Positions 53,891 through 64,000 of a stretch of DNA of 64,000 nt are shown here, piece after piece. Source of the DNA: Sipunculus nudus (taxonomy: Eukaryota; Annelida; Sipuncula; Golfingiida; Sipunculidae). Under the pieces are notes generated by a model, which did not search any database, was not told the origin of the DNA, and worked only from the letters and a program-made list of their open reading frames with translations. The stretch lies in the NCBI GenBank assembly GCA_026874595.1, contig CM049307.1, forward strand, positions 64,536,870-64,600,869, given 5' to 3'. Within the stretch, counting starts at the first letter, position 1. Each line of letters starts with the position of its first letter. The translations under genes were made by a program, and so were the position numbers.

Positions 53891-55204
53891 CGATGCTCAG
53901 CTGTTATATATGATAAAAAAATATGATTTAGAAATGAGGCACATGCTGGTTTTGTGTGGTAATAAGTATAAGCTGTATTATGAGTTGTTGTTGTTAAGCT
54001 TATGTATGATTTTGATAGTACCTTTGGAGACAGAGAAGAGAATTGATTTCATTTATTTTATTAACAAATAGAGTACTATTGTCAAACAGATTTTGACTTG
54101 GCCATATAACTTATAAGCAGAACATATAATATAAGAGTTTAACTATTTATTTAAAAAAATTACAAATATTGTCCCAGATATAATTTTTATTAAAAATAAT
54201 AAGAGAATCGTATGATTTTTAAAATGAAATATAACTGAAATGATTATTAAAATAATATTAAAGAATATATTCATGAATGCATTCATGAATACATTTGGAA
54301 AGTATTTGCACTGGTATTCATATACTTTCATTTTTACCTGAATTCCCATTCTTTATGCAAGAAATTTTATAATGGAGTACATATTTATATTCGTATTTAA
54401 ATACAATTGCAAAGTATTCCCACCATGTCTGGTATTTATTAAGTTTTCACCAAACAATGGTGTTGAGAATCCAGAATGTACAAAATTCACACATTTAAAT
54501 ATTGATCATAAGTACCTGGTTTTATGGCTTTTATTTATATTAAAAAAAAAAATGTGATATATTTATTTTGGACTAATTCACATCAATGTACACACTAGAC
54601 ACAGTAGGAATCTAGATTAATATTATCAACTGCACCTTTGTCTATCATTAATTTCCTTCATATGACCCCTAATGATTAGTAATGAATAATATGATTTACT
54701 TTTTTATTATTAAAATTGAACTGAAAAATGCCATAGGTGACTGCATGGTGTTATTTGGAATACGTGACATTCTATCCATCGATACAAGATTCTTATATCA
54801 TCAGTTACTGCAAGTTAATTCCCTATTATAATAAACTAACCAAATCCTTTTTTATTTTTCTTTAATTTGTTATTTAAAACCAATAAAAATTTATTAATTT
54901 ATTGTTTATTGTTATGTTGTTGGTTAAAACTACTAGATGAGTTGGGTTGGACACCTGGATCAACTGTGGCTGGTCATAAGCTGCCTTGCTGCCCCAGTAT
55001 ATGCCTCGTCTCAAGCGTGCATAATTTGCTGAAAGTTCAACAAGGTCAACATACAGGTGACTCAAGAGTGGCTGGAGAGAGCCAAGGTCTAACATGGTCT
55101 CATTAAAACATTAATAAAAGCTACAATTTTTGGCCAATTTCTTTCAGCTTTCTAAACTAAAAAGCTGAAATCCTTATGTGTGCATGATATGAAAATTATA
55201 TGAA
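53891..55204. other. AT-rich spacer
   Basis: Very AT-rich, especially 54060-54900. No motif recognised. The frame at 53883 has no support. Confidence 0.45.
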
Positions 55205-56000
55205 CAGAGCTCACATGAAACAAAAGTGAAATGGTCCAAGTTGGGCAAAATTTCAGGTACTAATTTTATATTTATACTAATAACTTATAAAATTTTAAAA
55301 ATTCAGAACTAATTTTGGGTATTCAATTGAATCTTGATTAAATAATGTTACATCCCTGACAAAAAATCTCTAGCTTCAGCAAGCCCCTTTTTAAGGGAGT
55401 AAATATATTTCTTGATTTTTTACAAAGTGCATTATGTTTGGGGCCATAACTTAAAACAATTACACAATACTGACATCATTTCTGGTATGTGCACAGAGAA
55501 TGTATAGAAAAACATGTATATTATATATGATTAAAGTCAGATCAGTGGTTTTAATATTAGGCAGTTCTGAAGTGTAACAATGGGTTTTTAATTGAAAAAT
55601 GAAGTTTTTCATTAATATCTCAAAGGTATTAAGTCCTAGTGACCAAATTCTTGGCATGGTAGGGAATTTTGGAGACATCTAATTGTATGCCAAATTTTAG
55701 GAACTGAGAGCTTAAGCTGGGTAGCTGAGCTCTAGCAAACTGCATAACACTAGCTTGATGTAAACAATATGTTACATGGTGCTTGAAAACTTGAATAAAT
55801 CTAGTTTTTGATCAACTTGTTTCAAATTTTTGGTGTATACAGACAAAATGCTAACAAAAACATGCTGAGAAAATTAAATCCACAGTTCTTACAAGAAAAA
55901 AAACGTGCCATGGTCAAAGTTAGGCAAAATTTAAGGTACCAATTTTTTATTTTTGTTAATATTTTAAAAATGTTTAAAGATTTTGATCTAATTTTGGGTA

Positions 56001-57550
56001 CCGTAGATCCGCGTTTTGCCGCCGCGGCCATAAAATAAGACTTACAGCCGAAAATCCCAACTAATATTTCTCGACAAGGGATGCGGCTATAAAACGCAGG
56101 TTAGGCTGAATTCAAACATGTACAAGAGACTCGACGGTCCGCCGAGGGGCAATGGTCGATAATAGGCTGAAGAAGAAGTGAATACTGGGAACGTATATTT
56201 AATGATACTGCATATTTGTATATTAATTTTATTCATTATTAATTTATAAAATGTAAAATTGATATTTTAAACAGGCTTATATGTATTATAAAACTTTTCT
56301 GAGTCAGTCATAAACCACGGCAATTTTCACGCAATGATTGATAAAAGATCGATATTCACTCGCCAAATTATGCATTCTCTCCAGACTAACGGTTGTACCT
56401 ATATTTCAGTATGGCTGCAATATCGGTAAAACATTATTTTAAGATATTTCTTGAACATATCATTTCTTTTAAAATAAACTGTAAAACAAAAGATAACCAA
56501 AGACCATACGTTCTTCGGCAATTAAACCTGCGTTCACGTTCAGATACTTCTTCGTTCATCAAATTTTCAATAGATGGCGCTCAAAGGTCATAACCTCACC
56601 AGCTAGTTCCGTAATCTTTAAATATGGCACGTTTTGCTAGCAGACGGTTCGGGCACAAGTGTGCATATATTATGATCAGCAGGACCCTGGGTGTACGCGT
56701 AAAGGCTCGACGCGAGATTCGCTTATTCAACGGTTTTGTCAAGGTTGTTAATTGACCGATGTTGTATAGAGTGTAAATAAAAGCCATCACAAAGAGTACC
56801 GTTGGCTTTGATGTCCCATTGAAGTTTAATTAGACAGGGTAAAGGCGCAAGGTACACCAAGGCCCGGAAGTTCCGTAATCATTTTATGTTGCATCTTTTG
56901 CCGGTTGATGGTCTGGACACCATTTTGCATATATTATGATCAGCACAACCCGAGATCTTCTGGAAATATGATCACCGACGCGGGTGTCGTTTATTTAAAT
57001 GTTTTTTGTTAAATGACCGACGATGTATTATGTCTAAATAATGTTTAAATTACAGTCGTCCCATACAATGCTTTGATGGCCCATTGAACTTTAATTAGTC
57101 AGGTTAAAGGCGCAAGATTCTCCGGCATTCAGTGATGTGTCAAATTAATTTCGTGGCCCTACTAGGATTCGTCTTGGATGAGTCGTCATAAACCGAACAA
57201 ATTGTCATCTTTTCTAATCAGGTAGATCAGGCGGTTTAACAAATTAATTAAATTAATTAATTAGCAAAGACAAGCAACATACACAGTTGCAACTGTTTCC
57301 AAAAACTGTTATGCCTGACCGCATATCAGCATACCGCAGCATTCCTAGCTGCAGCCTAGCGTTTAAGAAAAGAACCTTTTATCGTTGTGTTCCCATACCC
57401 CACCCGGCAATGGAACGTGGTTAGAATGTGGTGCGGCCATTAAGTAAGGTTTTGCGAATTTTTTACTCCAGTGAAGGAGCCTTCCAGATATTTTACGAAC
57501 ATGGGGTGCGGCCATTAGACGACGTGCGGCGGCAAAACGCGGATCTACGG
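56001..57550 (+). mobile_element. 1.55-kb TIR transposon with TA duplication
   Basis: The terminal inverted repeats are a perfect 25 bp beginning CCGTAGATCCGCGTTTTGCC, with TA on both outer sides (55999-56000 and 57551-57552). Subterminal GCGGCCAT-like motifs recur at both ends. No transposase was recognised in the roughly 1.5 kb inside; the longest frames lack motifs. It would depend on an enzyme supplied in trans. It sits in the second core unit of the pearl-like element. The matching site in the first unit (about 55318-55322) is empty. Confidence 0.85.
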
Positions 57551-57831
57551 TATACAATTTAATTTTGATTAATTAAAGTTATATTACTTGAAAAAAAGTC
57601 CATAGCTTTAACAAGTTTTGTGTTAAGTGATCAAATATTTTTCCTGATTTTTTACAAAATGCATTATGTTCTGGCCCATAACTTTCTTAAATTATATAAT
57701 ACAGACATAATTTCAGACATGTACATAGGAACTATATAGAGGAATATTTATGGTAAATATGAGGAAAAACAGATGAGTGGTTTTGATATTAGGCAGCCAT
57801 AAAGTGTGAAAATAGGTTTTTAACTAGATGT

Positions 57832-59908
57832 GTCGGAACGACACAAATGCCCCCGCCTTGGGCAAATTAGAAACATTTGTAAAATTTGGAAAATTTTTAA
57901 GTTAAGGAGGTGTCGTATGGTCAAAAGTAGGTCAACAAGGGCAAAATGCAAACTCGATTTGTAACAGGTCATTATCAAGCAACACACCAATAATCATGCC
58001 AGGATATGCAGGCATTGTGAAAAAAAGTCCATACATGTGCATTTTCCATAAAAATTTCTGTCTTTTATGAAATTTTCTATGTTTAGGAGCCGTAAAACAA
58101 TCAAAAGTAGGTCAACCGGGATGAAACACAAACTCGATCTGTAACTGTCATTATCTGCCAACACAAAAAAAATCAGGGTGGTATCTGCAGGCATTGAGGA
58201 AAAAAAGTCAGTACATATACATTTGTTATGAAAATTTATATTTTTCATGAAACTTTCTATGTTCAGGAGCAGTCAAATGGTCAAAAGTAGGTCAACTGAG
58301 ACAAAACAAGAACTCGATCTGTAACTGGTCATTATCTGCCTACACACCAAAAATCAGGCCCGTATCTGCAGGCACTGCGAAAAAAAGTCCATACATGTGC
58401 ACCTTTTTATTAAATTTTCTATGTTAGAGCACCGTCAAACGGTCAAAAATAGGTCAACTAGGACAAAACGTGAACTTGATCTGTAACTGGTCTATATCTG
58501 CCCACACACCAAAAATCAGGCCAATATCTGCAGGTATTGTGAAGAAAAGTCTGTACAAGTGTATTTGTCATGAAAATATATATTTTACATGAAATTTTCT
58601 ATGTTCAGGAGCCGTAAAACAGTCAAAAGTAGATCAATCAGGACGAAATGGGAACTCCATCTGTAACTGGTCAATATCTGCCGACACACCAAAAATGAGG
58701 CCAATATCTGCAGGCATTGCGAAAAAAAATCCATACATGTGTATTTGTCATGAAATTTCATATTTTTCATGAATTTTTTTAAGTTTAGGAGCCATAAACA
58801 GTCAAAAGTATGTCAACTGGGACAAAACGTGAACTCTATCTATAACTGGTCTATATCTGCCCACACACCAAAAATCAGGCCAATATCTGCAGGCATTGCG
58901 AAAAAAGTCCGTACATGTGTATTTGTCATGAAATTTCATATTTTTCATGAAATTTTCTATGTTCAGGAGCCGTAAAACAGTCAAAAGTAGGTCAACCAGG
59001 ACCAAACGCCAACTCGATCTGTAACTGGTCTATATCTGCCCACACACCAAAAATCAGGCCAATATCTGCAGGCACTGTGAAAAAAAGCCGTACATGTGTA
59101 TTTGTCATGAAATTTCATATTTTTCATGAAATTTTCTATGTTCAGGAGCCGTAAAACGGTCAAAAGTAGGTCAACTATGACGAAACAAGAACTCAATCTG
59201 TAACTGGTCTATATCTGCCCACACACCAAAAATTAGGCCAATATCTGAAGGCATTGCGAAAAAAAGTCTGTACATGTGTATCTGTCATGAATATTTCTAT
59301 TTTTCATGAAAATTTCTAAGTTTAGGAGCCGTAAAACGGTCAAAAGTAGGTCAACCGGGACGAAACGCAAACTCGATCTGTAACTGGTCTATATCTGCCC
59401 ACACACCAAAAATCAGGCCAATATCTGCAGGCGCTGCGAAAAAAAGTCCGTACATGTGTATTTGTCATGAAATTTCATATTTTTCATGAAATTTTCTATG
59501 TTCAGGAGCCGTAAAACAGTCATAACTAGGTCAACCAGGACGAAACGCGAACTCGATCTGTAACTGGTCTATATCTGCTCACACACCAAAAATCAGGTCA
59601 ATATCTGCAGGCATTGCGAAAAAAAGTCCGTACATGTGTATCTGTCATGAATATTTCTATTTTTCATGAAATTTTCTAAGTTTAGGAGCCGTAAAACGGT
59701 CAAAAATAGGTCAACCAGGACGAAACGCGAACTCGATCTGTAACTGGTCTATATCTGCCCACACACCAAAAATCAGGCCAATATCTGCAGGCATTGTGAA
59801 AAAAAGCCTGTACAACTGTTTGATTTCGGAATGACGGAAGGACGGAAGGACGGAATGACGGACATGGGTAATACTATATGCCCCGGCCACTTTGTGGCGG
59901 GGGCATAA
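57832..59908 (+). mobile_element. pearl-like element with about eleven 180-bp units
   Basis: Starts AGATGTGTCGGAACGACACA, sister to 50760. Core markers (TTTAGGAGC or TTCAGGAGC) occur near 58082, 58262, 58603, 58783, 58962, 59142, 59322, 59502 and 59682, about 180 bp apart. The element ends in an ACGG microsatellite (59828-59865) and the hairpin at 59880-59904. Units differ by a few percent to over 10 percent, with the later units most alike. Non-coding. Confidence 0.78.
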
Positions 59909-60149
59909 TAAAAAATTGAGGTTTTTCCTTAATTTCTCAAAGGAACAAAGTCGCAAAGACCCAGTTTTCGGCTTGGTAGGAGATCTTGGGGACATCGAAC
60001 ACTATGCCGAATTTTGGATTCCTAGGTCTTACGGTTACAAAACGTGCCACATCTACGGACGGACGGACGGACAGACGGACGGAGGACGGACAATGGACCA
60101 CGACTATAGCTCAGTTGACTTATAGTCAGCTGAGCTAAAAAAGGATCTA

Positions 60150-61075
60150 AAATTAAGAAAGAGAAAAGACTATCAATCAGTATTTTCTGGTGCTAAAGCA
60201 GTTAGCTGGTACATGTGTGTATGGGGAGCTCCTAGAGGACATGCTGAGTGATCGCCTTGTTTGTGGACTGTCAGATGAATAAATTATATGTCATATATTG
60301 GCAGAGCATAAGTTGAACTTCAAGAAAGCTGTAGGCATTAGCTTAGCTATGGAATCTGCATCCCAGGATAGTGCTCCTGTGATACCATCCCTCCCCAAAG
60401 ATAATCTGTTACCGTAGATAATCAACACCTCCAGTTAGAGCAACAATTTTGGTGGAAAAACCAATAACCCTGTGTATAATACACACTCTGTTTCTGGCCA
60501 AAATCCTGGATGAGGTATATTGTATTTTTGATAGTCATTGGAAAATTTACCAGTTCTCTTGTGTAGAACTTTTGAGAATGACAGACAGATAATTACTGAA
60601 GTCTCTTAGATCTAGCACAGAAGTAGATTGTTACTTTAAAACCATAGCAAATAGTCTATTCTCCGTAAGTTGTCAAGTCTTAAGATAAAGGACCATCAGG
60701 CCTAAACAGAATCTTTTTTTATGTTAGACAGAATGATGTTCAATGCAACAGGAAAATAGTTGGGAAATAATGCTTCCACATATAATACACAAAGGTTTTT
60801 TTATATAAATTTATGAAGAAAAATGTGGATTATCTTTGGGGAAAGATGGTAGATGCAGGGGCTCACGTGATAAAGGAAGATGTCATTCAGAGAAGCTTCA
60901 TGGTATCTGTGTGGAGAGTATGGACATTTGCAAAAGAGATGCCCATAAGGCTTTGAGCCAAAACCACCTAGGAAAGTGACAAACAACAGTGAGTGCCCAC
61001 ACAGATTTAAACATTCCCATACACACAGTAAAGAGCAAATTTGTAAGTCAAGTTCAGATTCAGAGCCAACTACAT
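60150..61075 (+). pseudogene. Gypsy gag remnant with zinc knuckle
   Basis: LLEDMLSDRLVCGLSDE, then a stop, ILAEHKLNFKKAVGISLAME and SASQDSAP form the last capsid helices (L.D.L.DRLV.G......L......L....A). Near 60893-60945 WYLCGEYGHLQKRCP is a CX2CX4HX4C knuckle whose first cysteine codon now reads W. K02A2.6-like by style. Stops occur throughout. Confidence 0.62.
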
Positions 61076-61084
61076 AAAAGCAGC

Positions 61085-61322
61085 GCCATTATATGGATGT
61101 TTAATTTATATCCGTACAATCTTTACTATATGGTCCCTTGAGTAATGAAAACCTTGCCCGCTTCCCTCGCCCGCTTCACTTGTGTTCGGGCCATCACATA
61201 AAACAGACGTGCCTCGTCATTTTGATGTTCATATAATAAATACTCTTGGAATACAAGTCCGTGTTTCACGTTACTTGGAAGGTGGGTGCATAGCTGTACA
61301 GATATAATCTTCCTCACTGGCG
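61085..61322 (+). repeat. LTR of the 61-64 kb Gypsy-like element
   Basis: Matches the insertion at 41240-41567 over most of its length. It directly precedes a primer-binding-like TGGTGGCAGCG at 61323-61333. The left end is not sharply defined. Confidence 0.62.
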
Positions 61323-61333
61323 TGGTGGCAGCG
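61323..61333 (+). promoter_or_regulatory. primer-binding site
   Basis: TGGTGGCAGCG directly follows the LTR and is the same string as at 13945. TGG would pair with a tRNA CCA end. Confidence 0.65.
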
Positions 61334-61521
61334 TTAAGAGAAGAAAACACGCTAGAACCCGTAGAGACAGGGTACCACAGAACGGTTCAGCGCCCACTCG
61401 CTTCACACATCACGCGGCCAAGTGACAGCCAAAACAGGAACTGTATTGACGCTTGAAACACGAAAAACGGAAGCAAGTGAACTTATTTAAGGCAAGTGAA
61501 CATACATATCAATCTGTCATC

Positions 61522-62612
61522 ATGAGCAGTTTACGTCCAGGTGCTCGAGCGCCTAAGCAATGGTGTCTTACCAAAGTAGAGACAATTACTTTCTTTGAAA
61601 ACTGGAACCAAAATAAAGTCTATACGCTTTCATTAGACCCACTGTTCGCCAATTTTCTTGTTAATGGAAAAACATGGACTAAAAGACTAAAGCTGACCCT
61701 CTTAGAGGCCTAACAGATGATGGAGAAGAGATACCAGTTGATAGACGGCGTACAGCTCAACAAAAAGTCTCACATTTGGACTTGATGCTTGGGCAGATTG
61801 CGAACTATTGCCCCATCATCGCCCGTAATACCATTGTAAAGGCATCAACTGGTATAGATAGCATATGGCAGGCTATCCACCTACATTTTGGGTTTCAGTC
61901 TACAGGCGCCCATTTTCTCGATTTCTCCGATATTAAACTTGAACCTGACGAGCGACCAGAGGATCTTTACCAAGGACTGATGGCATTCATAGAAGACAAT
62001 TTACTAAAACACAGTGGCAGTATAACCCACCACAATGAAGAAATAGAGGAAGATGAAGAAATGTCCCCAACACTAGAAAACCTAGTTATCCTCACATGGC
62101 TGTGACTCATCCATCAAGATCTACCCCAGTTGGTTAAACAGAGATACGCAACAGAACTACGGTCACGTACGCTGGCATCCATTAAGCCAGAAATTTCCCA
62201 GGCACTTACGTCCCTTCTCAATGAACTCCACACATCAGAAGATGCAAAGGTCTTACGCTCAGCTGCAACAGATCTTAGAAGAAACAAATACCAAATACAG
62301 TCAAATACCACACGCGCAAAGAAGACCTGCCCTTTGTGTAAACAAGCCGGTCGCCAATATAGACACTTCTTAAGCAAGTGCACGTTCCTTCCTGATAATG
62401 ATAGACAGTTCATGGCACGTGCCCGACATGTTGCAGAGTCCAAAAGTGCATCCGGGTACATCTCCAGCGAGGAGGACAACGCTAAAGAGGATGATCCAAT
62501 AAGTTATAGTGACCCCATTACAAGTCCAGCCAATACTGCGGCCACTAGAAGAGTGCAGGTTAAAAGATCACCGCATCTACAAACTTTTTCCATCACCACC
62601 CACTTCGTATAA
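61522..62612 (+). pseudogene. gag of a Gypsy-like element, unusual zinc finger
   Basis: Starts at ATG 61522 ([16 protein letters not shown]). [19 protein letters not shown] is the capsid start. After a frameshift near 61690 come [40 protein letters not shown] and [23 protein letters not shown] at 62103-62105 interrupts the frame, which continues LPQLVKQRYATELRSRTLAS. Near 62322-62375 CPLCKQAGRQYRHFLSKC is a CX2CX8HX4C finger rather than the usual CX2CX4HX4C. A further shift near 62590 leads into pol. Gag is broken, but pol downstream is open. Confidence 0.75.
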
Positions 62613-64000
62613 CCATTGACACTGGTGCAGAAACAAACATGGTACGCGCGTCTGTAGCCAAACATATAGGCGTTAGAATTACCAAGTGCTCTCAATTAGC
62701 AGTACAAGCTGATGGACAGACCCCTCTTAAGGTTGTGGGTGAAACAAAAATGACGCTAAACAGAGATCACCTCACTTTCACTCTGGAGGCCCTCCTGGTA
62801 GAGGATCTTGATGTTGATGTGCTTGCAGGTGTCCCCTTTATGGTCCGTAATGATGTATCTGTTCGCCCAGCAAAAAGACAGGTCCTCATTGGGAATGATC
62901 ACATTTTCCATTACAACACCACGCGCGAGAATATCAATTCACTCGCAATACGTCGCACTCATGCATGTGTACTTCGCGCCCCATCAAGTCCATCCACAAT
63001 TTGGCCAGGAGAGTATATGAGAGTGTTAATCCCAGATAGTGAACTGCATGATGTTCCAGTGGCTATCGAACCTCGAATAGATTCGCCAAACATGCAAACT
63101 AAAAAGATGTCACAGTTATGGCCCTGTCCAGACATCACTGCAGCGGTAGGTAATAAGATCTGTATTTTCAATACGACTACAGAACCACAGTCACTGCGAA
63201 GAAATGAACATTTTTGCCAAATATTTCTGGTGAGTGAACCTGCAGCTCAAGATAGCCCCACAAACTGTCAGACTCCCTCCATTAATGAAACAGCCTCTCA
63301 GACTAGAGCTGTAAACACGCCATCATCACCATCACACTCTCAAGCTGTAAATCTGGACCCGGACAATCTGTTAACAGCTGACGTAAAGAGCAAGTTCCGC
63401 AACCTTCGCACAGAATACGATAATCTGTTTAACCCAGTGTTCAAGGGTTATAATGGTGCAATTGGACCTTTTCAAGCAGTGGTTAACATGGGACCAGTCC
63501 CTCCACCCAAGCGTAAAGGACGTGTTCCCCAATATTCTCGAGACAAACTCAAAGAACTACAGCAAAAGTTTGATGAACTGGAAGGGTTAGGTGTGTTTCG
63601 CCGCCCGGAGGACCTAGCCAAATACCTAAAGCCCTCAGTTTTGATCAAGAAGCCTAGCGGAGGCTTTCGACACGTTACTGCTTTTGCGGATGTAGGGAGG
63701 TACAGCAAGCCTCAACCATCACTCATGCCAGACGTAGATTCCACACTCCGTACCATTGCTCGTTGGAACTACATCATCATGACGGACCTCACCAGCGCCT
63801 TCTATCAGATCCCCCTATCCCTCCAATCCATGAAATATTGTGGTGTTGTCACCCCATATCGTGGTGTTAGAGTGTATACCCGCTCAGCAATGGGGATGCC
63901 AGGATCAGAGACTGCGTTAGAAGAACTCATGTGCAGAGTTCTCGGGGATCTGTTACAAGAAGGAGTGGTAGCTAAACTGGCAGACGACTTGTATTGTCGG
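62588..64000 (+). CDS. Gypsy-like pol: protease and RT, open to window edge
   Basis: At least 465 codons from 62606 with no stop. LRITIDTGAETNMVRASVAK (DTGA, 62618) is the protease; VDVLAGVPFMVRNDVSVRP closes it. A linker of about 250 residues follows (GEYMRVLIPDSELHDVPVAI and others). RT: PPPKRKGRVPQYSRDKL, KPSVLIKKPSGGFRHVTAFA, YIIMTDLTSAFYQIPLSLQS, TRSAMGMPGSETALEELMCR and KLADDLYC, with the catalytic box ADDLYC near 63979. The usual Y-x-D-D is replaced by L-A-D-D. RNase H and integrase presumably lie beyond the window. Confidence 0.85.

Larger units (their letters stand above)
55205..60137 (+). mobile_element. large pearl-like element interrupted by two insertions
   Basis: Two core units with a period of about 678 bp (GGCAAAATTT at about 55240 and 55920). 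The first is uninterrupted. The second is split by 56001-57550 and 57832-59908 and resumes at 59909. It ends with an ACGG microsatellite (60056-60090) and a hairpin TAGCTCAGTTGACT / AGTCAGCTGAGCTA (60107-60137). No protein is encoded. The left boundary is uncertain. Confidence 0.6.

Noticed and set aside
58585..59196. Minus-strand frames with repeated ENFMKNMKFHDKYTC text
   Set aside because: These are translations of the 180-bp core units, again a multiple of 3. Not genes.
1..64000. Envelope gene that would make any Gypsy element retrovirus-like
   Set aside because: No signal peptide plus transmembrane glycoprotein frame was found between integrase and 3' LTR in any element.
1..64000. tRNA, rRNA or host gene
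   Set aside because: No cloverleaf-like sequence or exon series could be supported by eye; a tRNA scan and transcript mapping would decide.

Overview
This window is a patchwork of transposable elements from an animal genome. I see no host protein-coding gene, rRNA or tRNA that I can defend. The element types and the AT-rich, intron-like spacers suggest a marine invertebrate. The ACGG-microsatellite elements with tandem cores resemble the 'pearl' family described in bivalves, so a bivalve mollusc is my best guess (inference). Almost every coding segment is a retroelement or transposase relic carrying stops and frameshifts.

Layout. 1-7.45 kb: decayed Ty3/Gypsy gag, protease, reverse transcriptase (RT) and integrase fragments plus pogo/Tigger-like remnants. 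7.45-12.38 kb: a nearly complete DIRS-type tyrosine-recombinase retrotransposon with inverted terminal repeats and an internal complementary region. 12.4-13.77 kb: an integrase C-terminal fragment, then silent DNA. 13.768-18.677 kb: a complete Ty3/Gypsy element with 177-bp LTRs, a 5-bp target duplication, a primer-binding site and a polypurine tract. 18.7-19.7 kb: a pearl-like element rich in nuclear-receptor half-sites. 20-29.5 kb: Gypsy fragments and a probable LTR plus leader. 30.2-31.3 kb: a MULE transposase relic. 31.4-39.2 kb: a rearranged Gypsy element with an inverted copy of its 5' half, invaded by a second Gypsy element that has lost its integrase. 41-42.5 kb: an internally deleted Gypsy element with an LTR inserted in gag. 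43.4-47.4 kb: gag, LINE RT, a 138-bp satellite, a relic of an unnamed conserved family, and integrase. 47.6-50.7 kb: a second, decayed DIRS element interrupted by a solo LTR with target duplication. 50.8-53.0 and 55.2-60.1 kb: nested pearl-like elements with 180-bp cores that themselves carry TA-flanked inverted-repeat transposons. 60.1-64 kb: gag remains, then the 5' part of a distinct Gypsy-like element whose pol frame is open to the window edge.

How the parts relate. The Gypsy pieces encode capsid/nucleocapsid, aspartic protease, RT, RNase H and integrase, which copy element RNA into DNA and insert it. The DIRS element replaces protease and integrase with a tyrosine recombinase. The pearl-like and TIR elements carry no enzyme I recognise and would need one supplied in trans. 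The main biological content is the insertion chronology: several nests can be resolved because an unoccupied paralogous copy of the target lies in the same window.
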